From Polydactylus sextarius (Eukaryota; Chordata; Actinopteri; Polynemidae): 64,000 nt of DNA. The first letter of the stretch is position 1. Every line of letters starts with the position of its first letter. Below are positions 32,943 through 47,400 of this stretch, piece after piece. The notes under the pieces are model-generated. The model was not told where the DNA came from, did no database searches, and saw only the letters and a program-made list of their open reading frames with translations. The position numbers were made by a program, and so were the translations under genes. The stretch is taken from the NCBI GenBank assembly GCA_016801845.1, contig CM028931.1, positions 7,562,587 to 7,626,586 on the forward strand. Direction: 5' to 3'.

Positions 32943-35900
32943 ACTTGTGTCGACAGATTAATGTTAAAGTTTAGTGAGTTCAGTCATCTGTCGAGACGAA
33001 TAGAGACAAGGATGAGAAATGAACGAATTACACCAGAGTCACTTTCTTTGGAAGTGTAAACACGTTTTTTTTTTCGAAACCACCCACATACACACACACC
33101 TGCTATCATGCCAAACAAGCTACAAACCTGTTTATTTAAATACATGATATAAAAAGAGTCCAAATGAAAAAAGACGTGATTTAACAACGTAATTTAACGC
33201 TCTCGTCTTTATTTAGCGTTTTACCGAGTAACTATGTAAAACTGGACGGAAGAGTGACTAAATGTTCAGGGTGTTGAGTTTCCTTCTTCTTCTAGTAGTT
33301 GAGAAATTATTTTACTTTGGAAAATGCCGAGCTGCAGCGAAAAAATGACGCGCTTTAAAAGTTACTAGAGTTGAAACTTCTACTTGTTGACCCGTGTGTC
33401 AGCGCTAGATGTTACAGTTACGATCACTTTCACATTACAGTTTCGCTTTGCGTCGTGTGTAGGAGTGCAGTGCAGGAGAGTTGCAAAAGAGTCTTTTTCT
33501 ATGTGTAAAGTAGGTAGGGATTCTCCGATCAGCATTTTCTGGTGCCGATCACCGAACGGCTGAAATGAATATTTTTAGATTAGGGGGGTAAATCGCAGTA
33601 AATCGCACAACGATTCAATACGATATCAATACAATAGAGTTTTTTTTTTATGTTCTGTTCAGCATCAAAACATTCTGAAAACGGATTAACAGAAAAATAA
33701 AATAAATAGATAGTTTATATAAAAAAAGAAAAAGGTGCAAAGAGATGAGGCGGAAGGTTTTTAGGGACGCGACGGAGTTCACAGGTAGATGTAGCGTCGT
33801 CGGTCGACAGCGAGTCATCGCGACGACTTGAGAGAACTCCTCTGGATGTAGTGCGACCAAACGATAACGCGAGCACCTCAATGTCACATGAGCAGCTGCT
33901 CAGTAACTCTGATGTGCTCCGGGTTTCTCCATCTGTCTTTAATAAACATCACGATGCCCACGTCCTTCCTCTTGTCGGCCTCGTTAGCCTCCCTGTTTTC
34001 TGACCGGTCTCAGTGAGACACATGATGCTGCTCTGTAGCTGGTCAGCACTATAGTTACAGGCGGTATTGATGCTTTGCACCGCCTTTTCTTCTCGCGGCG
34101 CTTTACTCCTGCCCTGCGTCCATTGTGGCAGCAACTCGGACCGCAGAGAGTGAGCGGAAAGACAAGACGGAGAGAGAGAAAAGCACCAAACGAATGATGA
34201 AAACCCAGATGGTAGTGGGGAGAATCAGCCAACTGGCCAACGGTTGCATGGAAGTATTTCTGATTTAAGCCAGACGGCGATAATCGGTCGGAAGTGCATC
34301 GCAGAGTGTGTTTTGCCCTCGTATCACCTTGAACATCACCACAATGGCCAAAGATGGCGGTGTCAAGATGGCTGCCATCGTGGGCCTGCTACATAGGGAT
34401 CAGGATGCAGCGTCCTACCATTCAGAAATGAAACGGTTTATACCAGCTGCTATAAAGATGCTCATGTTACTGTGTTGTCGTGCTGCTCTATGTGTTACTG
34501 TTGGTTTTATGTGATGGATGAGACGTGTAAGTGTGTGATGCAGTGTTGTTTTTTTTTTTTTTGCGTTCAGGTACAGAAGCAGGTCCACCCGAACCTCACG
34601 GCGAAGGATGACGCGCTGCAGCACATCGAGGAGCTGATCCTGCAGCTGCTCAACATGCTGTGTGTGGCGCAGCCACGCTCCGTGCAGGATGTGGAGGTGA
34701 GGATGCGGGCGCATCAGAGATTCGAGGAAATGCGTAGGCTGGAGACTGCTTTGAAACCAGACTATGATTATTATTTTTTTTTTTTTTTTTTTTTTTTTGC
34801 GTCAAAAATAGGGTTTGCAAAGGGGTGGAAAATTTCCAGAAACTTTCCATGGAAACTTAAATTGGGGAAATTTGGAAATATTCCAAATTGCTATTTATTA
34901 TTAGTATATTTCTTCATTTATTTATTAGTGTATAGGAATTTATGGAAATTAACAGGAATTTACTGGAAATTTGTCTCGACTGGTTCGTTCTCTGATCATC
35001 CAATAAGAATGCACAATGCATGCAGGGGGCGTGGCCTCAACAGTTCTGCAGGAAGTAGTGTGCTACATCCCTGTGATTGAGGAATAGCATTTTATACTCA
35101 ACTGTACTCACATGAAATCTGATTGTTTTATCCAAGATTATGCTACAAGATTTTTTTCCTACCAACTATATTTATGTTCCTAACCTTCGACTTGGATAAT
35201 TCCCAGTTTATTCCCGTTGATTCCCATGGAAAGTTTCAACTTTGTGCTACCGTGGCGTGAATCTCATAAAATGTAACTTTTGTGGAAGGGGAAAAAAAAC
35301 AAAGCGACACGTACGGTTTCTCTTCAACAAATCCGTCTTGTGCTCATAAAAGTTTCCCGTCAGCAACGCGTCCCACCGCAGCAGTTTTGTGCAGCGCAGC
35401 CATTTAACGATCCCAACATTAGTCGAGTCTTCAGAGAAAAAACAAAATACATTCTCTCTCTCCGCTTTCACCAGGAACGCGTCCAGAAAACCTTTCCTCA
35501 CCCGATAGATAAGTGGGCGATCGCCGACGCCCAGTCGGCCATCGAGAAGCGAAGACGGAGAAACCCTTTACTTCTTCCCGTGGACAAGATTCACCCACTG
35601 CTGAAGGTAAAGACGCTTTATATTGCACAAATACTCCAGAAAGTTTCACCAGTTGCTGGGAAATATTTCTAATCTGATTTTTAACAGACTGTTTTGACAG
35701 CTTGGTTCAGACTAATTGAATTATCCCGAGTTGATGCAGGTTCAGACAACAGGAATGATTTTTAAATTGCTGCTCGAGCTTAATATTGTCTTTTTTTTTT
35801 TTTTAATATTAAACAGGAGGTTTTAGGCTACAAAGTGGACTACCATGTTTCCCTCTACATCTCGGCGGTGCTTGAATACATATCAGCAGACATATTGAAA

Positions 35901-38132
35901 CTAGCAGGAAACTATGTCGGCAACATTCGACACTACGAGATCAACCAACAGGACATCAAGGTGTCCATGTGCGCGGACAAGGTGAGAAACAAGACAGTGT
36001 TTAAAGGAGAGTTTTTGGATATGTAAAACATCATAAGGAGTTGTTATGTTTGCCGAGAAGCAAAACTACGCCCTTGTTATACCAGCAAGGAAGTGTGGAA
36101 CTACTTTGAGCTGTTTTTAATGGTTTAAAACAGCGACGTCTTCAAGCTGCCTGGCTGCCCCATTCACTTGCATGGCGAGTCTTTTGGACAAAAACCATAA
36201 AAATAACAATGTTCGTAATGCAACGGGCTAGCGTAGTTTAGCTCCTCAGCAAACAGAACAACTCATTATCATGTTTTACGTATCCACAAATCATTTTACA
36301 CCCAAGTTCTCCTTTAAACTTCGAGGCAGAAGACGGTGTGGCTTTAGAGTCGGTCCCTGATCCATTGTTTGTTCGTCCGCAGGTGTTGATGGACATGTTC
36401 GACCAGGAGGAGGACATCGGCCTCATGTCTCAGTGCACGGAGGAGCCGTCGTCCTCCGGGGAGCTCACGTACGACGACCTGGTCCGGCTCGAAATCGCCG
36501 AGGAGCGGCAGTACCTGCGAGAGCTCGACCTCATCATCAAAGTGTTCCGCAATCACTTCGTGTCCAACCCCAAAATCTTCACGCCTCAGGTCAGAACGCT
36601 TACACACTTAGATAATCACATTATGCCTCATTCACAGTTTGATTCTTTGAGGATTAAACGGCTTTCTTTAGCTGCTGGGAGCTAAAGATAAATTGCAAAA
36701 GCTGCCGCCTGAATGTGTTTCATAATAAATGAGATTTAAAGTGGAGGCAGAGACGGACCCCGATAAAGTTTATTTCAAGTCTGTTGCTAAAATTAAAACC
36801 TTTTTAACTAGGGATGCACCGTGAAAGTTTTGGCCGATATTGAGATGCGACATAAATATTTGCAGTCACTACCGATATTACCGATATTTGTTGACTGTGT
36901 CACGTACCGTCTTGAGTTACAGCCAATCGCCCCTGACGAGTTTGTTGACATCGGACCGATGCGCATAAGTAAAAAAAAAAAAAAAAAAACCGTCACACAT
37001 CGGTCGATATATATCGCGTATCGCTGTTTTTAACCGTTCTGTGATAAGACAAGAAACTATAACTAGGAGTTTCTGATAATATTGGCCGACCGATATTATT
37101 GACCCCATATTAGCATAATTATGTTATATCTGTAAGACTATCGTTATCAGTTATTCCACCGCTAATAAAAACCCGATAACGAAACCGATAATTTGTGGAA
37201 TGCATCTAGTGGGGCATCACAACAACAAGTAGGTAAGATATTAGTTCCACGACAGGAGGTATAAAATTAGTTTTGGGGGGACAAACGCCTGCATATATTG
37301 GTATTGGTTGATATCGGCATCGGGTAATATCGGACATCCCTAGTAAGTGTAAAATAGCCGTCACTCGGCGGTGTTATTGTTTGATCAGTAACCCGTAGCC
37401 GCCTGTGAACAGTAAAGCCGCCTCATAAACAAAACAAGTCGGGTTTCTAACTCTAAAACTTAATTACAAAGCCATTCCAGCTAAATCTGGCGTTACGAAC
37501 ATTAAAAGATTACAACTGTAAGTCTGTAATCGGCTAATTGGTGATCAGGATCGCGGAGCAGAACCGAACTGATGTTAAATCACTCTCACGTCATCTGTGA
37601 TTAGTGACAGTAAACGAGGCCGCTCTCGGACCCGGTGATCAGCAAAAACTGATGTTCATATCTGTCTCTGAGGGTGAAACCAGACACAAATAAATAGCTA
37701 ATTACACCGTGTCTAATATGGCAATTAAGTCCTTTAAAAAAGAAAGGGGGAGGGAAAGTACGGGGGATGAGTTTGGAGCTAAACATCGGGTCTATGGGGT
37801 TGAGGAGAAGTGAACGGAAAGTTAAGTTTAATGGGTCTGGCCGCTGCGGCTTTGCATATTTTGGGTCGGGTAATTTGCGGTATGATTTGGGTGAGGAGGA
37901 TAAACCTTTTTGCGAGGCCCAGAGGAATGCCGAACGTGTAATTACGTCGAGAACGGGAACAACAATCTCGCAGGGACCTCGCCAAGATAAACCTCAATTA
38001 TGTCTGTCGAAACACACGGCGTAATCTGAAATTACTCGCCGATGTCAGGACGGCGTTACAGTCGATGTGAATAATGAATACACATGAATAATGGCAGGAT
38101 TCGGCGTCTTTGTCTTCTTCATCATCTGTACT

Positions 38133-38167
<35 letters not shown>

Positions 38168-38433
38168 CTTTATTCCTACAGTTTCATCTATGTTTCATTT
38201 ATATCTATTCTATTTACTGTATTTACAGACCTGCTGGACCCATAACCTCATGCAATTTACAACAACCACGTGCAATAATTTCATTTAATGATTTACTCAC
38301 TATTGACTAATTTACTATTGACTACTGATGTGCAACAATTTATTTACTCTTCACAATTTACCCTCAGAACCATGTGCAATAGTTTACACTTCATAACCAT
38401 ATCAACTTCAATGACCATGACAGATACTGGTGG

Positions 38434-38467
<34 letters not shown>

Positions 38468-41400
38468 TGCAAACTCCTGAAGTCCACCACTGTTTTTTTC
38501 AAAAGCTGTAAAACTTATTAAAACCATCTCCTCCCACAGTTTTTGCTCGATTGACACCAAACTTGCTCCAGATCATCTTCAGACCGTCCTACACAAACCG
38601 TCCTCACGGACTTTTGACTGATCGAAAACTGAGCCTACGGTTCATCAAAACGTTTGACCGTGAACTGGATTTTAAACACATGCGCGCGAATTTTATCTCA
38701 AAAGCTGATTTTTTTTTTTTTTTTTTTTACATTATTTTGAATTTCGCTCTCATGAGAACAATTGGAGTCGATGCAAAAAAAAAAAAAAAAAAAAAAAGAC
38801 ATTTTTAAACATCAGTTTTTAACTTTTGTCTAGATGCAATTTGTGCATTTTCAGATTTTTGTCTCAATAAATGAATGTTTGAAATCTGCCTTTACACACT
38901 AACAAGCTCCAGTTGCCCGTTAGCTGTTTTTCTTCCGTGGTGCATTCATGATCTGACTCAAAAAAAAAAAAAAAAAAAAAGGAAGGAAAGGGAAAAAAAA
39001 AAAATGAAGTCTGCGCGAATCTGTGTATCAAAGTCTGCGTGTTCAGATTTGACTGAGTTATGACTCTGGCAGGGGAGGATGAATTTTTATGCAAATCGCA
39101 GCAATCGGGCACACAAAGGGTTTTTCCAAGCACCTCAACTGCCCCCACAGCTCCAACTGCTGATCGACTCGATATCTACAACATCTAACTTCCCCGTGTT
39201 TTTACAACGTTCACCTGTCTCACTCTTTTAGCAAATTAAAGAGGAACATTGGTGGTATTTGCAGCAGCAGATGACAGGATTTTTTAGACAGGAAATGTAG
39301 TTTCTGTGTGGGAGCTGTGGTTGGATGAAAGGAAACGTCAGCAGTCGCGGGAAGAAAAAAAAAATATAACAATAATGCAACACAAGAGGTTGACTAAAAG
39401 TAAAACTAAAAGACGTAAAACACCATTTGCACCTGCGAAAAGCACCTTTATAACATGTTTTATGATGATTGGATCAAAAGAGACGACCGCATCTTAAATA
39501 TTGAAACTTAAGATTTTGACTCAAATTAAAACTAGAACTTAAAGGGACAAAACTGTAAAGTTTTCACAGCATGGAGTTTTGAGAGAAAAAAGAGAAAAAG
39601 ATCTTTAAAGGCGTTGTCTTGTGGAAAAAAAAAAAAAAAAAAAAAGTTCTTCCGTATCAAAGCCGTCATCCGTGATTAGCTCTCCTCCCACGCTACCGAC
39701 CCGCTTGTCACAAACCAAACCCGCCTCACGTCGCCTTCTTCTTTCTCTCCGCAGGATGTGGAGGTGATATTCAGCAACATCCTGGACATCCACGAGCTGA
39801 CGGTGAAGCTGCTCGGGCTGATCGAAGACGCTGTGGAGATGACGGCCGACGGCAGCCCTCACCCGCTGGTGGGCAGCTGCTTTGAAGATCTCGCGGAGGT
39901 ACGACCGTTATTTTTGGGGTTTTTTTTTTTTTTTGTCTTAAAAGTCTTAAAACTACATGCTTTCCAGACATGTGTCACCAGATTTTTCTCAATCTGAACC
40001 TGAATTGCTTCAATCGCCGCATGTATAATGTGTCAGTTCTGAGATTGTGACAGTAAACGAGCTGAGAGTTGAGGATTTTCCGATCGGATCTGTTGCTTTT
40101 GAATGCGTCACTCGTGTTGTGAAAGGACAAATGATATTTATATCTCCTTTTGTATTCCCTTTTATGGAGAAAAATCGGTCTGAGTCTGAGATATATAAAA
40201 AAAAACTACCAAAAAAAATAAAAAGGAAAATTACTAACAGCGTTTGTCAGCAATATTTTTGCAGAGATTATTAACATTTTTGTTTGTAAAGTGAACAGGA
40301 TGAATCCAGTCACTGCAAATCATTAGTTTATTAACCAGCTCCCCGTGCAGCGGTGTCTCAAAACGAGAATGAGTCGGTGTTTCATATCCTGTTTTTGATC
40401 GTCGTCTGCGTTATCGTGCGCGAATATTGTGTCGTGTGTCGACGTTAACTCTCGAAATGTTCTGATTACAGGAGCAGGCGTTCGACCCCTACGAGATCCT
40501 GTCCCAGGACATCCTCCGAAAGGATTTCCACGATCATTTCAACAACATGATGGCGCGGTCGGCCGGTTACTTCCAGGTAAGACGGATCGATCGGAGTGGA
40601 AATGCAGCTTTTTCCTCATTTATGCAAATTAAAAAACGTATTACCAAACTCTGAAAATGCCAAACGAATTCAAATTGAAAATGTCTCAACTGAAAAACCA
40701 TCAGATTTTTCTGTTAAATATTCATTTATTTGATACAAAATTTAATATTTTCTTTCTCAAAGTGATGGTCCGGAGTAATTTGAATCCAGGAAATAGGAGT
40801 CAAACACCCCCTTAAGGGATATTTTACATTGGTTGAAGTAATATCAAGTTTGTTTTCACAGCTAAATAGCTTACAATGAAAGTAAATGGGGCAGCCAGCC
40901 AAACGTATCTAAATTGTCATTTTTTTAACCACTAATAAAGCTCAAAATATCACTTCAGTTCAGCAGTAGCATGAATAGGGTCCCTACACATAAACTGAAG
41001 TACTGATAACTTATAAGACTTACCCAACATCTTGATTTCATAACAGCTGGTGATGAAGGGTGTTCCAGAAAGCAGATTCATCATTTTCCTGATCAACCAG
41101 TTGATGTTTCCATGAGGAGCGAGGAAAATGATGAATCTGCTGATCTGGAACACCCTTCATCGCCAATTGTTGAAAACCAGTCTTGCAGAACGGTCTTCTT
41201 AATAAACTCTGACTCTATTCATGCTACTGCTGAAGGGAAGTGATATTTTGAGCTTTATTAGTGGTTTAAAAAATGACAATTTAGATCCATTTGGCTGGCT
41301 GCCCCATTTACTTTCATTGTTAACTATTTGGCTGTGAAAACAAAAGACAGTAAAACTCGATATTACTTCAACCAACGTAAAATATCTCTTGAGGGGGTGT

Positions 41401-44400
41401 TTGACTGATTCAAATTGCTCCGGACCATCACTTTAAACAGGGATTAAGTGTCTTGTTACTTAATATTGTAAAGTTTCTTTGCCACACTGGTGTTTTCCAC
41501 CGCCGTATCTCCTGCCTCCGACTTTCCTGTCACTCTCAAAAAAAAAAAAAGTGGTTTGTTTTTAATATGAAGGTACAAGTAGGTCATTTATGTGTTTACA
41601 TCAAGCAAACATTGTTTGAATATTTGTTCCTGTTTTGCTTTGAAGTTAACCTGGGTGCCTGGTGGAATTCCTCCTGATATCGTTTGAGGGCATGTCATGA
41701 CATATTCGACGTCCTGTGTACAGTTTATTCACTGGTGCCGCATTGTTTTATTTGGACATTCCTCACAAGAATAGCATTGAATTATGCTCGGCGGGGTGCA
41801 AGTTTGGCAGCCCTTTGAAGATGAAATATTTGCTGGTGGTGTTTTTTTGTTTTGGGGCCAAACCCAACGTGTTTGACTGTTTGCGTTTTAAAAAAAAAAA
41901 CAAAAAAAAAAAAAAAAACATCAGATCACTGCAGCGTTTTACGGCGATTTTCCTTCTTCCGTCAAGTCGTTACTTACGTTTGACTCCAGTTACATGAACA
42001 CCACCGGCACAGTCCGCCGATTACACACACCGACTGTTTATTTTCTTATTCTCATTGTGTGAAAGTGCAGGAAAGGGCACGGGGATTTTCAAAATAAAGC
42101 TTTGTTTAACGTCAGGATGTTCATTTTAAAAGACAAAGTTGTTGTTGTTGTTATTGCGCAAAATAGACAATGAATTCTGTCTTAACTGGCTCAAAAACTT
42201 CTATCCTGAGCGTGCGATTAATTGATTAGGATCATGTTTTTATATTAAAGTGAAACTGCTAATTTGCTATATTGAGGCCCAGCTCTTGTAGCATCAGTGT
42301 GTGTGAGAGAGTACAGAAGTGCGTACGAGCCTCTTTTGATCATCAGCAGTCCCAGGGGCTGATGGTGTAATGGTTCGAGCCTTTCAAACTGCCCCCCCAC
42401 CCTCCGCCGCCCCGCTCTTCCACCTCCACCATCACCACCACAAACACCTTCCACCTCCTTTTATCAAACTGCTCCCGCTCCGTTTCTGCAACGCTTGCTG
42501 ATCTTATTTTAGAATCTCTCTGTCTCTCCCTCTTTCTTTACCTGCCGTAAACACACACGTTTGGTTTGGACACGGTGGCGGTTGCATCATCAGGGTTTTT
42601 CTTTCCTTTTTTTTCTTTTTTTTTTTTTTTAAATGTTTCGCCGCACGCGCTTTCATCTCTTTCGCTCCATCCTTCTCGACTTTCTCCCTCCCTCACCCTC
42701 CATCTCCGTCAGATGGTCTAGATGTGTCTCTCGAGCACTCAGCCCCCTGCACTCTGCAGCGCCTGGTATTGTGGGTAAATTACATCGCTTTTTAAAAATA
42801 GAACAGGCAGCCACACTGCAGGCCATTTCTCTCCTGGGGAGGAGGAGGATGAGGAGGGTTCAAGACACATTTCATGTTGAAAATAAGCTACAAATTAAGG
42901 CGACAAAAGGCTGCAACATAGGTTCAGGCAGCTCTGTACTTCTGTTAAATAGGAACATGTTCTTCTGCACCTTATTCTTACTGAGCTGTGAGTTTATATT
43001 TAACCTCCTGTCAGTGATGACTCATGATGAAAGAAAAAATTATTTTTTACATATTATCCAGTCACAATATCAACTATCATCAAGATGAGTTTATAAAAAA
43101 GTTATAGTATAGAAGTTTTTGGCAACATTACTTCAAGTATTTCTGACTTTACCAATGACTTGTCGTTCCCACGATCTGGTGTCTCAACAACTGGTCTGAG
43201 AACTGTAGTGTTCACACTACAAGACTTGTCACCGATTGAGCTACCGATCACACCATGACATCACCAAACTATACGTCTTTACGGTTTATTGTTGACGAGC
43301 AGCGGTGAAGACGCCGCCTCCGACAGACTAAACCAATAAACCACCGTGGACACATCACGGCAACACGCTGGTTTTCACTGGAAGTACAGATGTTTAGATG
43401 TAAAAACCCATGAAAACATTCTCCTTACTCATTGAGCAGATCCTCCAGGATTTAATGACATTACAATCACAACTTTTTACACAAATTCAACCAACCATTG
43501 TGGATATTCCTGAGGTCTTTGACTGGTGACTACCTCTAGCAGCTACAGTCGAGGAGACTGGACTTACACATTAAAAGATAACGTAATGATGGAAACTATT
43601 ACTAAACTGGTAAACCAGCGTGTAAACATCACCATGGCAACACTGTGGTTTTCATGGTGGAGCTGAAATCACTGTTACTGGGTAACATTTGGACGCTGCA
43701 GAGAAACCAGGAAGTAGAGACCTTTATGTGTGAAAACACATGAAAACAATCTTCTTACTCATTGATCAGATCCTCCAGGATTTAATGACGTTACAATCAC
43801 AACTATAAACACAAATTCAACCAATCATTGTGGATATTCCTGAGGTCTTTGACTGGTGACTACCTATAGCAGCTACAGTCAAGGAGACTGGACTTACACA
43901 TTAAAAGATAACGTAATGATGGAAACTACAATCAGAGGTCAAAGTCCACGAGACACCACGACTGGAAATCGTTGGTGAAGTCGACTAGTTCGACCCAAAT
44001 GTCCAAAAACTAAAGATTTTAGTTTAACAGTTCACTCTTCTTCTTGGGTCCCATCAGATCTCTTCTCTAAAAAAAAAAAAAAAAACTTACACCAAAGGAT
44101 GAAAAAACTAAAATTAGTCCCAAAATAGTTTCTCTTAGATACGAAAGTTGAGCTTAAATAACCAAAATAACTAAAAATATGTCTGGGCTACTATCCAGAG
44201 GGATTAGCACAATTATTTTACATGAGTAGTGACATTAAAACTATGCAGCTTTGGCAATATTATTGTTTTACTCCAACTCTTAAGTAAAGACTTCAAATTA
44301 TTAGTAAGCATCCTCAGATCTGCACCGGTTGTGATCAGATTTTGTGCAATATCCTGGCTGCGTTTTGTAAACATCGCTCGGATCGAATCTAATCCGGCTA

Positions 44401-47400
44401 ACGCCACCTCCTTCCCGCTCTCAAAACGATGACATTTTAGGTAAATGACGTAACCCCTTTTCTAAAAATAAACGAATATTGCGACGCCAAACAAATATTT
44501 TCGAGCGTGCGACGTTTCCAAATAAGACGTGCTTCTCTGTTTAAACCGCAAGTTCTTCTTTCGCCATCGCGACTCTTGCTACACCTCATCCCCGTCCGGT
44601 TAAGCCTCCAAATAATGTAACCTTGACTTTTTAAAACCTAAAACCGAAAGTGAATCGGAGTTACGATACGATATGTGTGTATTAAATTTCAGTAACGCGA
44701 AGTCGATCAAAATTAAAACCTTTCGCGCAAGTGGAATTTAAGCTTCGAAAAGCTTCAAACGAACGACATCAGCTCTGTCGCGTCGACTTAACAAAGTTCA
44801 CAAACGTAAAAAAAAGACCGATCCTGATGGCGATCGCGCCGCTCATAGCTTGTGGATGCTGACGTATCAATAACATGATCTAAACTTAGGTCATCGTTCC
44901 TCGTCTGTCCATCAGCGATGCTTTCTTTTCCGCGCACACGCCCGACCCCCACCCCGAGCGCAGACAGTGTGGCCGCTGCTGTGGAGTCTGAGTACTAGCT
45001 TATCGATTCTGAATCGTCTATCAGGGGAACGGGAGATTTAAATGGATACTATGACGGCCCCCTCTCCGGTTACCCTTGCAGCCGCCCTCCTCCTCCTCGT
45101 CCTCTCACCGCACATCACTCGTCACCCTGTAGCCTCTCGTCTGATCTAATTCACTCCGCTTTATAAACTGAACAGAATAGAATATTTTTATTTGTCCCTC
45201 AAGGGGAAACGTATCCGTTCGGCAGCATAAAAAAATTATGAAAATAGGCGAATAGAAAAATAAAGGAAGGTTTTTAGGGTCGTGATGCAGCGTCGGTGAG
45301 CAGCTGCACAGTAACACCGACGTGCTCCGTTACTCCATCTCTCTTTAATAAACATCACGATCCCCACGTCCTTCCTCTTGTCGGTCTCGTTAGCCTCCTC
45401 GTCCTCTGACAGGTCTCAGTGAGACACATGATGCTGCTCTGTAGCTGGTCAGTTCTTCATCCTACGGAGAGAGGTCATGCATTCCCCATAGTTACAGACG
45501 ATATTGATGATTTGTGGGGTTAACTCCAGCTCTGCGTCCCCTTCTCCTCCACCTCATCTCCTCCAGGATCTGGGTTCTCTCGTCGGGTCATATCTTTTAG
45601 CGGCACAGTGTCGTCAGCCGATCGCTGGGGAAACGACGACTCTCTGGTTGTCATAGTCGAAAGCAGGCAGGAAAAAAGCCATCCCGATTTTAAAAAAAAA
45701 AAAAAAAAAAGGAAGAACGTTTTTTGGTTTAAATGTTGAAAAGTTTAGGTAAAAAGAGGTAGTAAGAAAAACAGGACGCTGCCATCGAACTGGCTCGCCA
45801 TGGCAACATGCGCGTAACGTTGAAATGTTGAAACGAAAGGGATAATGAAACAGACACGTTTTGATCGTTCCTGTCTTCACAACTCGTCTGTGGATTTCTG
45901 CTTGTTTGTAGTAAAAGATTCCTCTTTTCTTTTTTTTTTTTTTTTTTTTTCCTTTTGTTGTTATGCTTTGTGGTTATTTCACAGTCTGGGACATATTGTT
46001 CCTTTCACTTGTGATCACTGGCTTTGATTATGGGGAATATAACTCGATACATCTTTTGCAGTGGCGCGGAGTCACACAGACAAGTTTAAACACATCTTAA
46101 AGAGGTTAAAAATGAAAGTTAAAGTTCCCATAAACTGATGTTCTTTTTTGTTTTTGTATGTCTCCAGACTGTTGCGGAAGGCTTCAAGGAAGCTGTCCAG
46201 TATGTCCTCCCACAGCTGATGATGGTCCCGGTCTACCACTGTATGCACTACTTTGAGCTATTACAGGTACGACGTAAAACCACAAACATCACCACAACTA
46301 TTTGCTGCGTTACAAGTCTCTGAATATCTGTTCTATAAATAACAACAAGTGAATTTAACGTCTTGTTTGGCCCCGAGGCTCCTTGTTTATCTATGCGTCC
46401 TGGCACTTCAACAATGTGGCTAGATGTCATTTTAAGGTGTTAATTTAGTGTGTGTTTTTTTGTACAGCAACTTCAGGAGCGCAGCAGGGACGACGACGAC
46501 AGAGAATGTCTGAAGCAGGCGATCACGGCGCTGCTCAACCTCCAGTGTAGCGTGGAGCGCATCTACGCCAAACACCAGCCTCGCCGCAAACCGGGGTACG
46601 TTTGCTCTGACGTCACTGACAAGGAAGTAATCCTTTTGTTTTAAGAGTTGTGTCGCAGCTACCGTATTGAGCAAGTTACATGAGTATTTTTCTCATTATG
46701 TGTCGCGGATATTTTGCCTCTTCAAGGAGAACTTGGGTGTAAAATGATTGTTGGATATGTAAAACATGATAACGAGTTGTTACGTTTGCTGAGGAGCTAA
46801 ACTACGCTAGCCCGTTGCATTACGAACATTGTTATTTTTAGCGTTTTTGTCCAAAAGACTCACCGTGCAAGTGAATGGGGCAGCCAGGCAGCTTGAAGAC
46901 GTCGCTGTTTTAAACCATTAAAAACAGCTCAAAGTAGCTCCACACTTCCTTGCTGGTATAACAAGGATCCTGACATTTAAAACGAGACGTTGAGAACTTT
47001 GTAAGTCAACACATCGTTTATTAAAAAGACTTTTTTTACAGGTAGGAACTAGTGGTAGTTTCCGGTCGCCGATGAAATCCATGCATTTGCACAGAATTAA
47101 TTTGTACCATCTCTCCTCCTATTCTGCCCATTGGTTTGTGTTCGTCAGTCGACTTGTAGGACTTACTTTATAATACTTACTTACCTAATAAACGATATTT
47201 ACACTTGTTTTAACTGCCAGGACCCTTGTTATACTAGCAAGGAAGTGTGGAGCTACTTTGAGCTGTTTAAAATAGCGACGTCGTCAAGCTACCTTGCTGC
47301 CCCATTCACTTGCATGGTGAGACTTTTGGACAAAAACGATAAAAATAACAGGCTAGCGTAGTTTTGCTCCTCAGCAAACATAACAACTCCACAGTCTCGT

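Larger units (their letters stand above)
21481..34570 (+). other. sos2: sos2 intron 1 (13.1 kb)
   Basis: No coding exon recognised. It contains two family C elements (23890-24536, 31810-32375), a family E element (27302-27517), a family F copy (29540-30150), a LINE fragment (33740-34260), GT/AC microsatellites (23277-23300, 26648-26680, 27001-27025), a GGT run (31476-31510) and moderately CpG-rich unique stretches (24640-24960, 26200-26480, 30160-30480, 31080-31280) that could hold enhancers. Such long first introns often carry regulatory DNA, but nothing here proves it. Confidence 0.6.
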
